Shown: positions 1 to 8,812, counted from the stretch's first letter. The stretch is DNA of 64,000 nt from Rubellimicrobium rubrum (GCF_006152115.1 NZ_VDFU01000001.1:1-64000); one strand, 5' to 3'. The notes: generated by a model from the sequence alone, not told the origin. Made by a program: numbers and translations.

Positions 1-1129
1 CATCGCCAGTCCCGCCCTCCATCCTGTCCGCGCCGGCGCCGCCGTCGAGGGTGTCGTTGCCAATGCCGCCCTGGAGGAAGTCGCTTCCGTCGCCTCCCAG
101 AAGGGTGTCGTCGCGATCGCGCCCCAGAAGGGTGTCGTTGCCAGTCCCGCCGGTGATGGTGTCGTTGCCGAGCCCGCCGTCGAGGCGGTCGTCACCTGCT
201 CCGCCGCCGAAACGGTCATTGCCGCCGTCGCCCAGGAGGGTGTCATTGCCGAGCCCGCCCCAGACTTGATCGTCCCCGGAGCCGCCGTAGATGACATCGT
301 CGCCGCTCCGACCATGCAAATGATCACCGGCGCCATGTCCACGAATGAGATCGTTGCCGCCTTGGCCTGAAAGGCTGTTCGCCTTTCCGTCGCCGTTCAG
401 CGTCAAACCGGGTGGCGTCGTTGGAGTTGGATCAGGTTGCGTCGTGGGAAGGGAGCCAGGCGTGGAAGCATTCCGCACATAGGCCGTCAGCGGGACAGCC
501 TGGCCCGTCCAGACACCGGTCCAGCCGTTATATCGTGGATCGGCGGGCCACAGGTCTACATAGGACTTCATCTCGCCAGTTTTCCACACCGCTCCCGGGC
601 CCAAGTCGGAAACATCCATGACCGAGACCACCTTGCCGTCGATGGTGAAGGTCGCATCGGTGCCGGTCACGGTGACGGCATAGTCGTGAAAGCCTCGAGC
701 CGCATCGAAGCCAAGCGCGACGGTCTGCCCATGGTGGCGCACGGAGCCGTCCGGTTGGGCCATGTGCATCGCCAGCTCCACATGAGTGGTGTCCGCGCCA
801 ACGAACTCGAAATCGAACTCGAGCCAAGGGTTCCTATAATCGGCTTGGTAGGTAAACAGTCCGAATACGGCGCCGTCCACCATCTTGGGCGCTTGGGCAG
901 TCCAACTCCAAGTGCCCAGGGCGTCCTTGTCCTGGGACTGGATCTCGCCGCTGGCCCACGGGTTACTCACGCCCGTTTTGTCCAAGGTCAACGTTATGGT
1001 GCCGTCCGCCAACTTGCCTACGTTGTCGTTCTGCCATTCCAGGATCGTTGATTGTCCCGACTTCCACGAGGATGTCAGCCATCCGCCCTGCAGCGGGGTT
1101 TGACTGATCGAGTAGAGTTCAATGCTCAT
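1..1129 (-). CDS. GH16-like secreted glycan hydrolase with RTX repeats (partial, runs off left edge)
   Basis: The frame reads without a stop from an ATG at 1129 to the window edge, giving 376 residues with the C terminus missing. Residues 1-220 form a beta-jelly-roll-like domain with the GH16 active-site pattern at E104-F-D106-F-E108 (two Glu and the Asp between them). A Thr/Pro-rich linker near 225-240 leads into about a dozen glycine/aspartate nonapeptides of the GGxGxD type, the calcium-binding RTX roll of type I secreted proteins. There is no N-terminal signal peptide, which fits export by a C-terminal type I signal lying outside the window. The family cleaves beta-1,3 or beta-1,4 glucans and some succinoglycan-like exopolysaccharides; the real substrate is unknown. 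A GGACAG box 5 bases upstream may be the ribosome site. Family call good, substrate open. Confidence 0.85.
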   Translation of the reverse strand, partial: MSIELYSISQTPLQGGWLTSSWKSGQSTILEWQNDNVGKLADGTITLTLDKTGVSNPWASGEIQSQDKDALGTWSWTAQAPKMVDGAVFGLFTYQADYRNPWLEFDFEFVGADTTHVELAMHMAQPDGSVRHHGQTVALGFDAARGFHDYAVTVTGTDATFTIDGKVVSVMDVSDLGPGAVWKTGEMKSYVDLWPADPRYNGWTGVWTGQAVPLTAYVRNASTPGSLPTTQPDPTPTTPPGLTLNGDGKANSLSGQGGNDLIRGHGAGDHLHGRSGDDVIYGGSGDDQVWGGLGNDTLLGDGGNDRFGGGAGDDRLDGGLGNDTITGGTGNDTLLGRDRDDTLLGGDGSDFLQGGIGNDTLDGGAGADRMEGGTGD

Positions 1130-1717
1130 CGCCACTGTCCTTTTGGGTCGGCGCACGGTCGTGCGCCGCTACCGGGCGAACGGCCTGGAAGCAGCCAGAC
1201 TCGATGAACGCCGGACTGACCCGAGCCTTGCTCGGGCGCGGTGAAAACCGGGTTAAGTGAAACAGGACCCGACGCTCGTTCCGGACACTTTGCGCTGCCT
1301 TGCATGCGGACCAGTGGCGGGCTTGCACTCCTACATGCGAGAGAGGTCGTCCGAGGTGGCCCTAGGACGGCACTGCCGGAGAAGAAAGCATGAGCCCGCC
1401 TGTATCGTCCAACCCAGCTTGTCTCTGGGCACTGGACGTGATGGTGCTGTCGTGTCTGGATGGCCGCAGGGTCTGCAACTGCTGATGTGGTGGTGTGAGG
1501 GATCGAAGCGGGGCGATCATGTCTTCGGCCTTTCGGTGCGATGCAGCTGACCGCTGGCCTTGATGAAGTCCACAAGCCGGGTCCGGATCAGATGGATGAG
1601 CCCATTAGCCCCACAGCGTCCCGGGGTGTCCTGGCTGGGGGTCCGCTTGATCATCCATCGACCCCCCTTGCAGGTCGGGGCCGGGCGGTAGTCATTGGAC
1701 AGGTGGATAGGCGCGCT
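1130..1717. other. No recognisable gene between GH16-RTX and the IS element
   Basis: About 590 bases hold only short open frames on both strands, with no domain or convincing start that I recognise. The leader hairpins of the GH16-RTX gene lie at the left end. The stretch next to the IS does not encode the missing N-terminal half of the recombinase found on the other side of the IS, so the two IS flanks were not simply one gene before insertion. Confidence 0.5.
1149..1168 (-). other. Perfect hairpin in the leader of the GH16-RTX gene
   Basis: CGGCGCAC and GTGCGCCG form an 8-bp stem around a 4-base loop, 19 bases before the ATG at 1129. A second perfect 7-bp stem (1220-1226 with 1230-1236) lies further upstream. 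Neither is followed by a T-run on either strand, so they do not look like simple terminators. They may structure the 5' leader; this is inference. Confidence 0.35.
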
Positions 1718-1737
1718 GGTGCTGTCAGACGGATGCG
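1718..1737. repeat. Left terminal inverted repeat of the IS6 element
   Basis: This 20-mer matches the inverted right end in 17 of 20 positions; the differences are one base near the tip and a CG/GC swap in the middle. Confidence 0.75.
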
Positions 1738-1770
1738 AACTCGTCTCGAATTTGGCAGGTGCGTGGAATC

Positions 1771-2475
1771 TCAGGCGGCGCAGAGCTGCCGCCACTCAGC
1801 GAGAGCGGCGGCACGGTTCAGCTTGTAGATAGGGCGGCTTGGTAGGCTCAGTTCGGTGTTGAAGAGGTTGTGGATCGAGGAGTGGACGGCAACGAAGGTC
1901 TGCAGACCTCGCATGCGCCGGAAGCGCAGCATCGCCCTCTCTCGCCTTCGGAACGGCAGGTGTAAGTTCTCGATCCGGTTGTTCTCCCAGTGACCGGTGA
2001 TCTGTCGACCTTCGGCGCCGATCGCCTTGAGGGCTGCCCCGTAGGACTTGAGCCCATCCGTCACCGGCTCCTCGGCTCGCCCGTGCCGCTTCATTAGCTT
2101 TCGCAGGAACCTCAGGGCCGCCTTCTTGTCCCGATACTTGGAGACATAGGCCTCGAGCACCTCGCCTTCGTGGTCCACGGCACGCCAGAGGTGATGCTGG
2201 ACCCCGTTCACCTTCACGAACACTTCGTCGAGGTGCCACCGCCAGCGTGAGGAACGCATCTGGCCTATCCGCTTCTTGCGGATCTCGGCTGCGAACATCA
2301 GGCCGAAGCGCAGCCACCAGAACCGCACCGTCTCGTGGCTCACCTCGATCCCCCGCTCGTGGAGAAGGTCTTCGACGTCCCGGAGCGAGAGCGGAAACCT
2401 GACGTAAAGCATCACCGCGAGCCGGATGATCTCAGGGCTGGTGCGGACGGACCGACAAGGACCGTGCTGGGTCAT
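1771..2475 (-). CDS. IS6-family DDE transposase
   Basis: A 234-residue protein of normal IS6 length. The N terminus carries a helix-turn-helix region (about 13-55, with SLRDVEDLLHERGIEVSHET). The DDE catalytic triad is visible as D83 (WHLDEVFVKVNG), D140 (VTDGLKSY) and E169 (NNRIEN), followed by the basic stretch FRRRER. No frameshift or internal stop, so it is probably functional. It moves by cointegrate formation, which can bring neighbouring DNA together or delete it. Confidence 0.93.
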   Translation of the reverse strand: MTQHGPCRSVRTSPEIIRLAVMLYVRFPLSLRDVEDLLHERGIEVSHETVRFWWLRFGLMFAAEIRKKRIGQMRSSRWRWHLDEVFVKVNGVQHHLWRAVDHEGEVLEAYVSKYRDKKAALRFLRKLMKRHGRAEEPVTDGLKSYGAALKAIGAEGRQITGHWENNRIENLHLPFRRRERAMLRFRRMRGLQTFVAVHSSIHNLFNTELSLPSRPIYKLNRAAALAEWRQLCAA

Positions 2476-2511
2476 CTGGCGAGAGTAGCAGGCCCCCTGC
2501 CCCGCTCAAGC

Positions 2512-2531
2512 CGCATCGCTCTGACAGCGCC
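2512..2531. repeat. Right terminal inverted repeat of the IS6 element
   Basis: CGCATCGCTCTGACAGCGCC, the inverted partner of the left repeat. The recombinase remnant begins at the next base. Confidence 0.75.
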
Positions 2532-3684
2532 CACCAAGCACAAGGACCAAGCCTTCCCCGGGCTGCACCCTGCCATCGTGGACCAGGAGCTCTGGGACAG
2601 GGTGCAGGCCCGCATGCAAGAGGCGAGCGCCCGGCCACGAGGACGGCGGGGCCGGCTCGCGGCGTGGGTGACAGAGGTCGGCGCCAGTGCGGGCAGTCGG
2701 AGGAGGCCAAAGGCTGGTTTCAGGATCGCAAACTTACCTAGCCTGTCACCTGCGGAAGCCGCGCCTCTTACGAGGCTCTTGCGCGACGACACCGGCGACC
2801 GGCTCACGCCCACTCACAGCGTCAAGGGAAAACGGAGATTGCGGTACTACACCTCGCACCGGCTCATCGCCGGAGGAGCAAACCCCTCCGGCTGGCGGCT
2901 GACGGCGCCTGAGCTGGAGGGGGCGGTCGCGAAGGTCCTAGCCGAGCACCTGGAGCGGGCAGCGGATGGCCATGCGCTCCTGTCCGAGCCGGACGTCTTG
3001 GGCGCAGAGGCGCTGCAGACGGCGGCCATGGCCCTGGTCACTGGCCTGCGCGAGGCCGCCACGCGCGACAGCCTCCTGCGCCGGATCATCGCCTCGGGGC
3101 AGATCGGGCCCGGGCAGATCCGCCTGGCGCTGGACGGCAGCGCACTTGCGGCCGAGCTTGCCACTCCGGTCGAGGCGCTCAGTCCCGCCCTCCTCAGTAT
3201 AGAGGCGCCGCTGCAGATGCGCCGACGCGGCGTGGAGTTGCGGATCGTGGCCGGCCAGCGGGAGGCTGCGCCGGACAGCACGCTCCTGCGGGCCCTGGCC
3301 CAGGCGCACCGCTGGGCCGCGGCCATGCGCCGAGGCGAGTCGGTGGTGGCCATCGCCCGACGGGAAAGCCGGTCGGAGACCTTCATCCGGCGACGGGCGG
3401 AGCTGGCGTTCCTCTCACCCCTCATTCAGGCCGCCATCGTGGAGGGCACTCAGCCCCTGGACCTCACGCTAGAGCGCATCGTGCGCACCGCCTTGCCCCT
3501 GGACTGGGCCGAGCAGGAGCAGGTGTTCGGGGTCAAGGGCAGCACTGGATCACCGGCAGCGGGACGCCCATTATTCACAGCCGAGGCTGACCCAGCTAGC
3601 CCGCGAGTCAGGCACTCTCATCCAGCGCTACCGATCACACCGACGCCGCAGGCCCATCCGGCCCTGCGGCGTCACGCATCGTAG
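2532..3684 (+). pseudogene. Large serine recombinase, C-terminal fragment truncated by IS6
   Basis: From the IS border onward the frame encodes the second half of a resolvase/invertase-type large serine recombinase. It shows the recombinase-domain end (FPGLHPAIVDQELWDRVQ), then a cysteine-free version of the zinc-ribbon region (RDDTGDRLTPTHSVKG, RYYTSHRLI) and the C-terminal helical part ending near LPLDWAEQEQVFGV. The catalytic serine domain is absent, and it is not on the other side of the IS. The family typically stops near codon 3544; the extra 47 residues contain a strong inverted repeat (3642-3652 with 3663-3673) and may not be native. Non-functional remnant of an integrative element. 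Confidence 0.85.
3642..3673. repeat. 11-bp inverted repeat at the 3' end of the recombinase remnant
   Basis: GACGCCGCAGG pairs perfectly with CCTGCGGCGTC across a 10-base loop. No T-run follows. It may be an old terminator or part of a recombination site at the end of the lost element. Confidence 0.4.
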
Positions 3685-4018
3685 ACCAGAGTGGACCAGA
3701 TCAGTCGTCACTCCCGCTCCAGACAGAGCCAGCCCCGCTCCAGAAGCCGACGTGTGCCATAAGGCCTGGAGCAAATGAGTCGAGCGAAAACCGTCAATCA
3801 GACCCACCACGCTTCTCGCACAATCCCTGTAGATTCCCTGTAAACCGCCGCAGCTTGCGCAAATCGCACCGCGCCCCGAGGGGCTCAGAGACGCCGAGCC
3901 GATGATCGGGCGATCAGGCGGGGACGGGGCGTGTCTGCGGCAAACAGGTCCTCGGAACCCACGGATATGACGTAGCTATTCGGGCCTTTGCCGAACGGTC
4001 TCAATGACTTAGGGTCCG
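3685..4018. other. Gene-free stretch with TCCCTGTA direct repeats
   Basis: About 330 bases without a credible gene between the recombinase remnant and tRNA-Ser. It holds two copies of TCCCTGTA (3824-3831 and 3835-3842), one helical turn apart, in a locally AT-richer patch. They could be part of an attachment or binding site of the former integrase; nothing else is visible. Confidence 0.4.
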
Positions 4019-4108
4019 TGGCGGAGCGGGAGGGATTCGAACCCTCGAGACGGTCTCCCGCCTACACACTTTCCAGGCGTGCGCCTTCGACCACTCGGCC
4101 ACCGCTCC
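4019..4108 (-). tRNA. tRNA-Ser (anticodon GGA)
   Basis: On the minus strand the sequence folds as a class II tRNA: a 7-bp acceptor stem GGAGCGG/CCGCTCC, D arm with GGCCGAGTGG, anticodon loop CTGGAAA (GGA, reads UCC/UCU), a long variable arm, T loop GGTTCGAATCC, and an encoded CCA end (4021-4019). Its nearness to a recombinase remnant fits integration beside a tRNA, but no duplicated tRNA end is seen. Confidence 0.97.
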
Positions 4109-4190
4109 GTTGGGCGCTCCTTAGCCTTGGCGCGGGGGCGGATGCAAGGGGCGGCGGTAACCAAAGATGGAACGGCGTCACGCAGAATGC

Positions 4191-6584
4191 TCAGGCGGGG
4201 ACAGGCTTGGGCGGCGGCGGAGGCGGCGGGGGCACCGCGGCGGTGTGGATGCCCTCCTCAAGGAAGCGGCGGGCGATCTCCTGGTTGATCTCGCTCCGGA
4301 CGGTGGTGCCGAAGTTCACGTCGCGGATGATCGCCCGGATCTCGAAGTTGAGCACATCCGCCCCGAAGCCCGCCAGGATCACGGCGGGCGGCGGCGACAG
4401 CAGGACCATGGGATTGGCCTCGGCCACGGACCGCAGGACCGCGATCACGTGATCCACGTCGTTGCCGAACCCCACGGACACGGGCATCACCAGCCGTCCG
4501 ACAAGGTTCCCGCGCGTCCAGTTCACCACCTGCCCCGACACGAGGTCCGCGTTGGGCACGATCACGTCCGTCCGGTCGAAGGTCTCGATCCGGGTGGACC
4601 GGACCGAGATGTCGCGCACGTAGCCCATGCGCGGCCCGACCTCGATCCAGTCGCCTTCGTTGAAGGGGCGTTCGATCAGCAGGATGATGCCCGACACGAA
4701 GTTCTGGACGATGTTCTGCAGGCCGAAGCCGATGCCCACCGACAACGCCCCCGCCACGATGGCAAGGTTCGACAAGTCCAGCCCCGCGATGGTCACTGCC
4801 AGCAGCGCGGCCAGGGTCAGGCCCAGATAGCCCAGGCCCGACACGACGGCGTTCTGCGCCCCGGCATCGAGCCTGGTCTTGGGCAGCAGCGTCGACCGCA
4901 GCATGGCCTGGAACAGCCGGGTCAGGAACCAACCCGCGGCAAAGATCACCGCAAAGGTCGCGAACTGTCGGGGCGACAGGCGCGTCTCGCCCACGGTGAT
5001 GCCGTTGAGGAACCGCGTCCAGGCCTCGGCCAGATCCTCGGGCCGGGCTCCCCAGATGAGGGCCAGCACCGGCAGCGCCAGCAGGAACAGCGCAAAGCCC
5101 ACCAGCACTGGCAGCAGCGCGTCGCGGATCGTGTCCTCGCGGCGGGTCAGCAGGGCATAGACGTCGGTGGCGAACCATTGCAGCACGATCAGCAGGCCCA
5201 GCAGCCCCAGGGTGATGACGCTGGGCAACAGGATCGCGCTGCCCGCCCGGTGAAAGCCCAGAAGCGACAGGACGGGCGCGGCCACCGCGACGCCGATCAT
5301 CGCCCGCCCGGCAAAGGTGACCATGCGGCGGCGGAACAGGGTGGATTCGTCCTCCTCCTGCCCGGCCGAGGGGGCGCCGGCGCGGGCGAGGCTGCGGCCC
5401 AGGCGGAACACCACCAGGGCCAGCAGCAGGTCCACCGGAAACAGCAGGGCGGCCTTCACCTCGGGCGCGATGTCGCCCACCGACAGAAAGGCGCGCACCA
5501 CCACGTCAGCGGCCAGGATCCAGCCGGACTGGCGCAGGCGGGACCCCAGGTCCTCCTTGGACTCGGAGGGGAAATCGAAGGGGGCGGGGTTGACGCGGTC
5601 GGAGGCGAAGAACAGCCGCGCCAGCCATGCAGTCCCCAGGACGCAGGCCCCCGCCAGCGGCACCGCGTTGATCAGCGCCATGACCCGCGTTCCGAACAGG
5701 CCCGAGGCGTCGACGGCCCAGGCCAGCGACAGAAGCCCGGCCAGGGGCACCAGCTCGTACCCAACCGAGGTGGCCAGCGTCGCCACATTCACCGCGTGCG
5801 GGCCGCGGAACCGTCCCCGGGTCCTCGCGGCCAGGAAGCGGGCCCCAAGCATCGCGACCCATCCGCGCCCGCGGGCCAGCACCGCCGCGCCGATGACCAG
5901 GAACACGAGCGCCAGCGGCCAGTTGACCGCAAAGACCTCGCGCCGGGCCTCGCTCCGCACCGAGGTGTTCAGCTCCTTCCAGAGTCCGATGGTGCGGGTC
6001 AGGACGGCATCCCCGACCTCGGGCCAGATCCGGGGATCGAGCGGCGGCGCGCTGCGGCTGAGAAGGGCCGCCGCCTGACGGCCGCGCGACAGGGTGTCGA
6101 TCTCGCCAACAAGGCCGTCCGCGTGGACATACGCCTCCTGCGCCAGAAGGCCGGGAGCCCGCAGTCGGGCCAGCGAGCCGGTCAGGTCGGCCCGGCGCTG
6201 GGCCACGCGGCCGTCCTCGATGGGCTCTCCCTCGGCGGGAGCGGGGCCCAGCGCGGCGATCTGAGCCTCCACGGTGGCGATGCGCGAAGCGTTGGCGGCC
6301 TGCGCGGTGGCGAACACGTCGCGCCAGGCGACGATCTCCTCGCGCAGGCGGCTCAGGGCAAAGGCCGATCCGCGCCCGGACTCGGACAGGGCCTCGGCGC
6401 GCGCGGCGGTTTCGGCCCAGGCGGCGTAGTCGGGTCCGCCGCCGGGGGCCTCGGTGGCTGGGCCCGCCTGCCCGTCCTCCGCCGCTGCGTCCTGGGCGGC
6501 AGGGGCAGTGTTGGCCTCCTGTCCCAGGACAGGCGTCGCAAGCCCCAGGACAAGGGCGGCGAGGCAGGCCCGGACCGCGCGCAT
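4191..6584 (-). CDS. MscS-type mechanosensitive ion channel with large N-terminal periplasmic domain (DUF3772-like)
   Basis: A 797-residue inner-membrane protein. A signal peptide (MRAVRACLAALVLGLATPVLG) is followed by a long coiled periplasmic domain (about 40-220), roughly ten hydrophobic helices, and the MscS core near the C terminus: the pore-lining helix region (LSNLAIVAGALSVGIGFGLQ), then the beta domain (PFNEGDWIEVG, VRDISVRSTRIETFDRTDVIVPN). The end is a proline tract. It opens on hypo-osmotic stress to release solutes. The start at 6584 overlaps the cysK stop by one base (TGATG), so translation is coupled and this is the last gene of the trg-cysK run. A longer upstream frame exists but would put the signal peptide internally. 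Confidence 0.9.
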   Translation of the reverse strand: MRAVRACLAALVLGLATPVLGQEANTAPAAQDAAAEDGQAGPATEAPGGGPDYAAWAETAARAEALSESGRGSAFALSRLREEIVAWRDVFATAQAANASRIATVEAQIAALGPAPAEGEPIEDGRVAQRRADLTGSLARLRAPGLLAQEAYVHADGLVGEIDTLSRGRQAAALLSRSAPPLDPRIWPEVGDAVLTRTIGLWKELNTSVRSEARREVFAVNWPLALVFLVIGAAVLARGRGWVAMLGARFLAARTRGRFRGPHAVNVATLATSVGYELVPLAGLLSLAWAVDASGLFGTRVMALINAVPLAGACVLGTAWLARLFFASDRVNPAPFDFPSESKEDLGSRLRQSGWILAADVVVRAFLSVGDIAPEVKAALLFPVDLLLALVVFRLGRSLARAGAPSAGQEEDESTLFRRRMVTFAGRAMIGVAVAAPVLSLLGFHRAGSAILLPSVITLGLLGLLIVLQWFATDVYALLTRREDTIRDALLPVLVGFALFLLALPVLALIWGARPEDLAEAWTRFLNGITVGETRLSPRQFATFAVIFAAGWFLTRLFQAMLRSTLLPKTRLDAGAQNAVVSGLGYLGLTLAALLAVTIAGLDLSNLAIVAGALSVGIGFGLQNIVQNFVSGIILLIERPFNEGDWIEVGPRMGYVRDISVRSTRIETFDRTDVIVPNADLVSGQVVNWTRGNLVGRLVMPVSVGFGNDVDHVIAVLRSVAEANPMVLLSPPPAVILAGFGADVLNFEIRAIIRDVNFGTTVRSEINQEIARRFLEEGIHTAAVPPPPPPPPKPVPA

Positions 6585-7618
6585 CAGTCCTCGAATACGC
6601 CCGGGATCGAGGCGGGCGCGCGGTCGAGCCAGCCCGGAACCGGCAGCCCCTTGTCCCGCAGGAAGTCGGGGTTCCAGAGCTTCGACTGATAGCGCGTGCC
6701 ATAGTCGCACAGGATCGTCACGATGGTGTGGCCCGGCCCCATTTCCTTGGCCATGCGGATCGCGCCCGCGACGTTGATCCCCGACGACCCGCCCAGGCAC
6801 AGCCCTTCGTGCTCCAGAAGGTCGAACACGATGGGCAGCGCCTCGGCGTCCGGGATGCGCCAGGAAAAGTCGGGCGTGACCCCCTCCAGGTTGGCGGTGA
6901 TGCGGCTCTGCCCGATGCCCTCGGTGATCGACGATCCGGGCATGTCGAAGACGCCCTCGGTGTAGAAGCTGTGCAGCGCGGCGCCCTCGGGGTCCGCGAG
7001 CCCGATCTTCACGCCCTTGGGCTGAAGGCCCATGGCCACGCCCGCCAGCGTGCCCCCGGTCCCCACGGCGCAGACGAAGCCGTCGACCTTGCCTCCGGTC
7101 TGGTCCCAGATCTCGGGCGCGGTGCCCTCGATATGGGCGCGCCGATTGGCGATGTTGTCGAACTGGTTGGCCCAGATCGCGCCGTTGGGCAGCGCGCGGT
7201 CCAACTCCTCAGCCAGTCGGCCCGAATAGCGCACGTAGTTGTTCGGGTTCTTGTAAGGCGCGGCCGGCACCTGCACGAGGTCGGCCCCTGCCAGGCGCAG
7301 CATGTCCTTCTTTTCCTGGCTCTGCGTCTCGGGGATGACGATGACCGTCTTGAACCCCATCGACGCCCCCATCAGCGCGAGGCCGATGCCTGTGTTGCCG
7401 GCCGTCCCCTCGACGATGGTGCCGCCGGGCCGCAATTCGCCCCGCCGCACCGCATCCTCGATGATGTAGAGCGCGGCGCGGTCCTTGACCGACTGGCCGG
7501 GGTTCATGAACTCGGCCTTGCCGAGGATCTCGCATCCGGTCGCCTCGCTCGCGTGGCGGAGCCGGATCAGGGGCGTGTTCCCCACGGTGGCGGCAAGGTC
7601 GGGCTTGATCGGGGACAT
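6584..7618 (-). CDS. cysK: Cysteine synthase (O-acetylserine sulfhydrylase family)
   Basis: A 344-residue PLP enzyme that makes cysteine from O-acetylserine and sulfide. The PLP lysine is K45 in GQSVKDRA; the substrate-binding loop is EGTAGNTG and the phosphate-binding loop is AVGTGGTLAG. It is about 30 residues longer at the C terminus than the short CysK of enterobacteria. It follows trgB after 84 bases and is coupled to the MscS gene. The trgA-trgB-cysK set is known from Rhodobacter sphaeroides as a tellurite-resistance determinant, where cysteine supply counters oxidative damage; whether it confers tellurite resistance here is inference. Confidence 0.92.
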   Translation of the reverse strand: MSPIKPDLAATVGNTPLIRLRHASEATGCEILGKAEFMNPGQSVKDRAALYIIEDAVRRGELRPGGTIVEGTAGNTGIGLALMGASMGFKTVIVIPETQSQEKKDMLRLAGADLVQVPAAPYKNPNNYVRYSGRLAEELDRALPNGAIWANQFDNIANRRAHIEGTAPEIWDQTGGKVDGFVCAVGTGGTLAGVAMGLQPKGVKIGLADPEGAALHSFYTEGVFDMPGSSITEGIGQSRITANLEGVTPDFSWRIPDAEALPIVFDLLEHEGLCLGGSSGINVAGAIRMAKEMGPGHTIVTILCDYGTRYQSKLWNPDFLRDKGLPVPGWLDRAPASIPGVFED

Positions 7619-7702
7619 GGAGGGCGGCCTTCTGGTTGCCGCCCCTGTCTAGGCGGCGACCGAGGCCAACTCAAGGGAGGCAGGAACGCCGATGATGCCG
7701 TC

Positions 7703-8812
7703 CTAGCGGCGCTTCGCCCGCCAGCGATCCAGCCAGAGCAGCATGGAGATGAGAGGCACGGCGTTGGCCTCGCCGCTCTCCACAAGGCCCATGGCCTCCT
7801 CGAAGGGCAGCAGGTGCAGCCTCAGATCCTCGTGCTCGGCCTCAAGGCCGCCGCTGGTGGCATGGTCGTCGGGCAGGTCGCAGAGCGCAAGATACGCGAA
7901 GAAGTGATCGGTCGCGTTCCCCGGAGAGGCGTAGCCCGTGAACATCGGGATCAGCGAGCCCAGGTCGAGATGCGCCTCCTCCTTGGCCTCGCGCAGTGCG
8001 GCCTCCTTGGGCGTCTCGCCCGCGTCCACGAGTCCCGCGACCGGCTCCAGGATCCAGGGCTGCGGGTCGCCCCGGCGCGCGGGCCCGGTGCGGAACTGCT
8101 CGACGAGCAGCACGCGGTCGCGCGCCTCGTCGTAGGGCAGGACCAAGGCGGCGTCGGCGCCCACCATGACCTCGCGGGACAGCCCCGTCGCGCGCTCCCC
8201 GTTGAAGCGGCGGTGGTCGATCTCCAGCCCCTCGAAGCGGAAGAACGTGCCCGCCGGGGGTCCGGCCCGCCGAAGCTCGAAGTCCTCGGGCCCGGCCCTG
8301 TGGCGCAACCGGGTCGGCATCCCCCTCGCCCGCAACGACGCGGCCGCGCGGTGGTCGATCATGGACCCCTGCACCTGCAAAGCCTCTCCGCCAAGGGGCG
8401 GCTCGTTGGTGGCGATCTCGGCCGCGCGGCGCATCGGCAGGGGCAGCGAATGACGAAGCCAGCCCTCGTAGGACCAGTCCTCCCCGCTCGCTTCCAGCGA
8501 CCCGGGGGGGAAGTAGGCCTGCGCGTCGACCGGCTGGCCCTCGGCCAGCACCGTCACGGGCCGCCGGGTGTAGCCGAAGGGCAGCTCATAGGCGTCGAGC
8601 CGCTCCTGCGCGTCCTGGCTCAGCGTCCAGGCGGTTCCCTTGGCCGAGGTGGTCCCGTCCTCGATCAGGATCGGCAGGTCGCCCTCGACCGAGCGGAGCA
8701 CGCGATGGCCGGGCAGCACCGCCTCGCGGCAGGAGGCCCCGTTCGTGCCGCCCGACAGCAGCTCGAGCATGGGTCGGTAGCGCAGGGTGCCGTAGAAGAA
8801 GAATGTCGTCAT
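7703..8812 (-). CDS. trgB: TrgB: gamma-glutamylcyclotransferase-like domain fused to a NUDIX hydrolase
   Basis: A 369-residue two-domain protein. Residues 1-120 resemble the GGCT/AIG2-like fold (start TTFFFYGTLR, YELPFGY). The C-terminal half is a NUDIX hydrolase of the ADP-ribose pyrophosphatase type with the box GLVDAGETPKEAALREAKEE (G-x5-E-x7-RE-x2-EE). It should cleave ADP-ribose-type nucleoside diphosphates. I chose the ATG at 8812 because it overlaps the trgA stop by four bases (ATGA); the upstream ATG at 8833 would add seven non-conserved residues. Part of the trgA-trgB-cysK tellurite locus, where the biochemical role remains unclear. Confidence 0.88.
   Translation of the reverse strand: MTTFFFYGTLRYRPMLELLSGGTNGASCREAVLPGHRVLRSVEGDLPILIEDGTTSAKGTAWTLSQDAQERLDAYELPFGYTRRPVTVLAEGQPVDAQAYFPPGSLEASGEDWSYEGWLRHSLPLPMRRAAEIATNEPPLGGEALQVQGSMIDHRAAASLRARGMPTRLRHRAGPEDFELRRAGPPAGTFFRFEGLEIDHRRFNGERATGLSREVMVGADAALVLPYDEARDRVLLVEQFRTGPARRGDPQPWILEPVAGLVDAGETPKEAALREAKEEAHLDLGSLIPMFTGYASPGNATDHFFAYLALCDLPDDHATSGGLEAEHEDLRLHLLPFEEAMGLVESGEANAVPLISMLLWLDRWRAKRR

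Larger units (their letters stand above)
1718..2531 (-). mobile_element. IS6-family insertion sequence (814 bp, intact-looking)
   Basis: A full-length IS6-type transposase gene is enclosed by 20-bp imperfect terminal inverted repeats at 1718-1737 and 2512-2531, whose outer ends read GGTGCTGTCAGA and (inverted) GGCGCTGTCAGA. The GG start and CTGT core fit IS6-family ends. The flanking octamers (1710-1717 GGCGCGCT, 2532-2539 CACCAAGC) do not match, so no target duplication is present. That suggests recombination or deletion after insertion, which is common for replicative IS6 elements. The right end abuts the truncated recombinase directly. Confidence 0.85.

Noticed and set aside
1130-1717. Remnant of the missing recombinase N terminus left of the IS
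   Set aside because: No frame on either strand shows the catalytic serine-recombinase domain.
1710-2539. Target site duplication of the IS6 element
   Set aside because: The octamers directly outside the terminal repeats (GGCGCGCT and CACCAAGC) do not match.
4167-6689. An 840-codon open frame on the plus strand opposite the MscS gene
   Set aside because: It is rich in His, Gln, Arg and Gly with no domain, and lies fully antisense to a clear channel gene. In DNA this GC-rich the antisense frame of real genes is often open.
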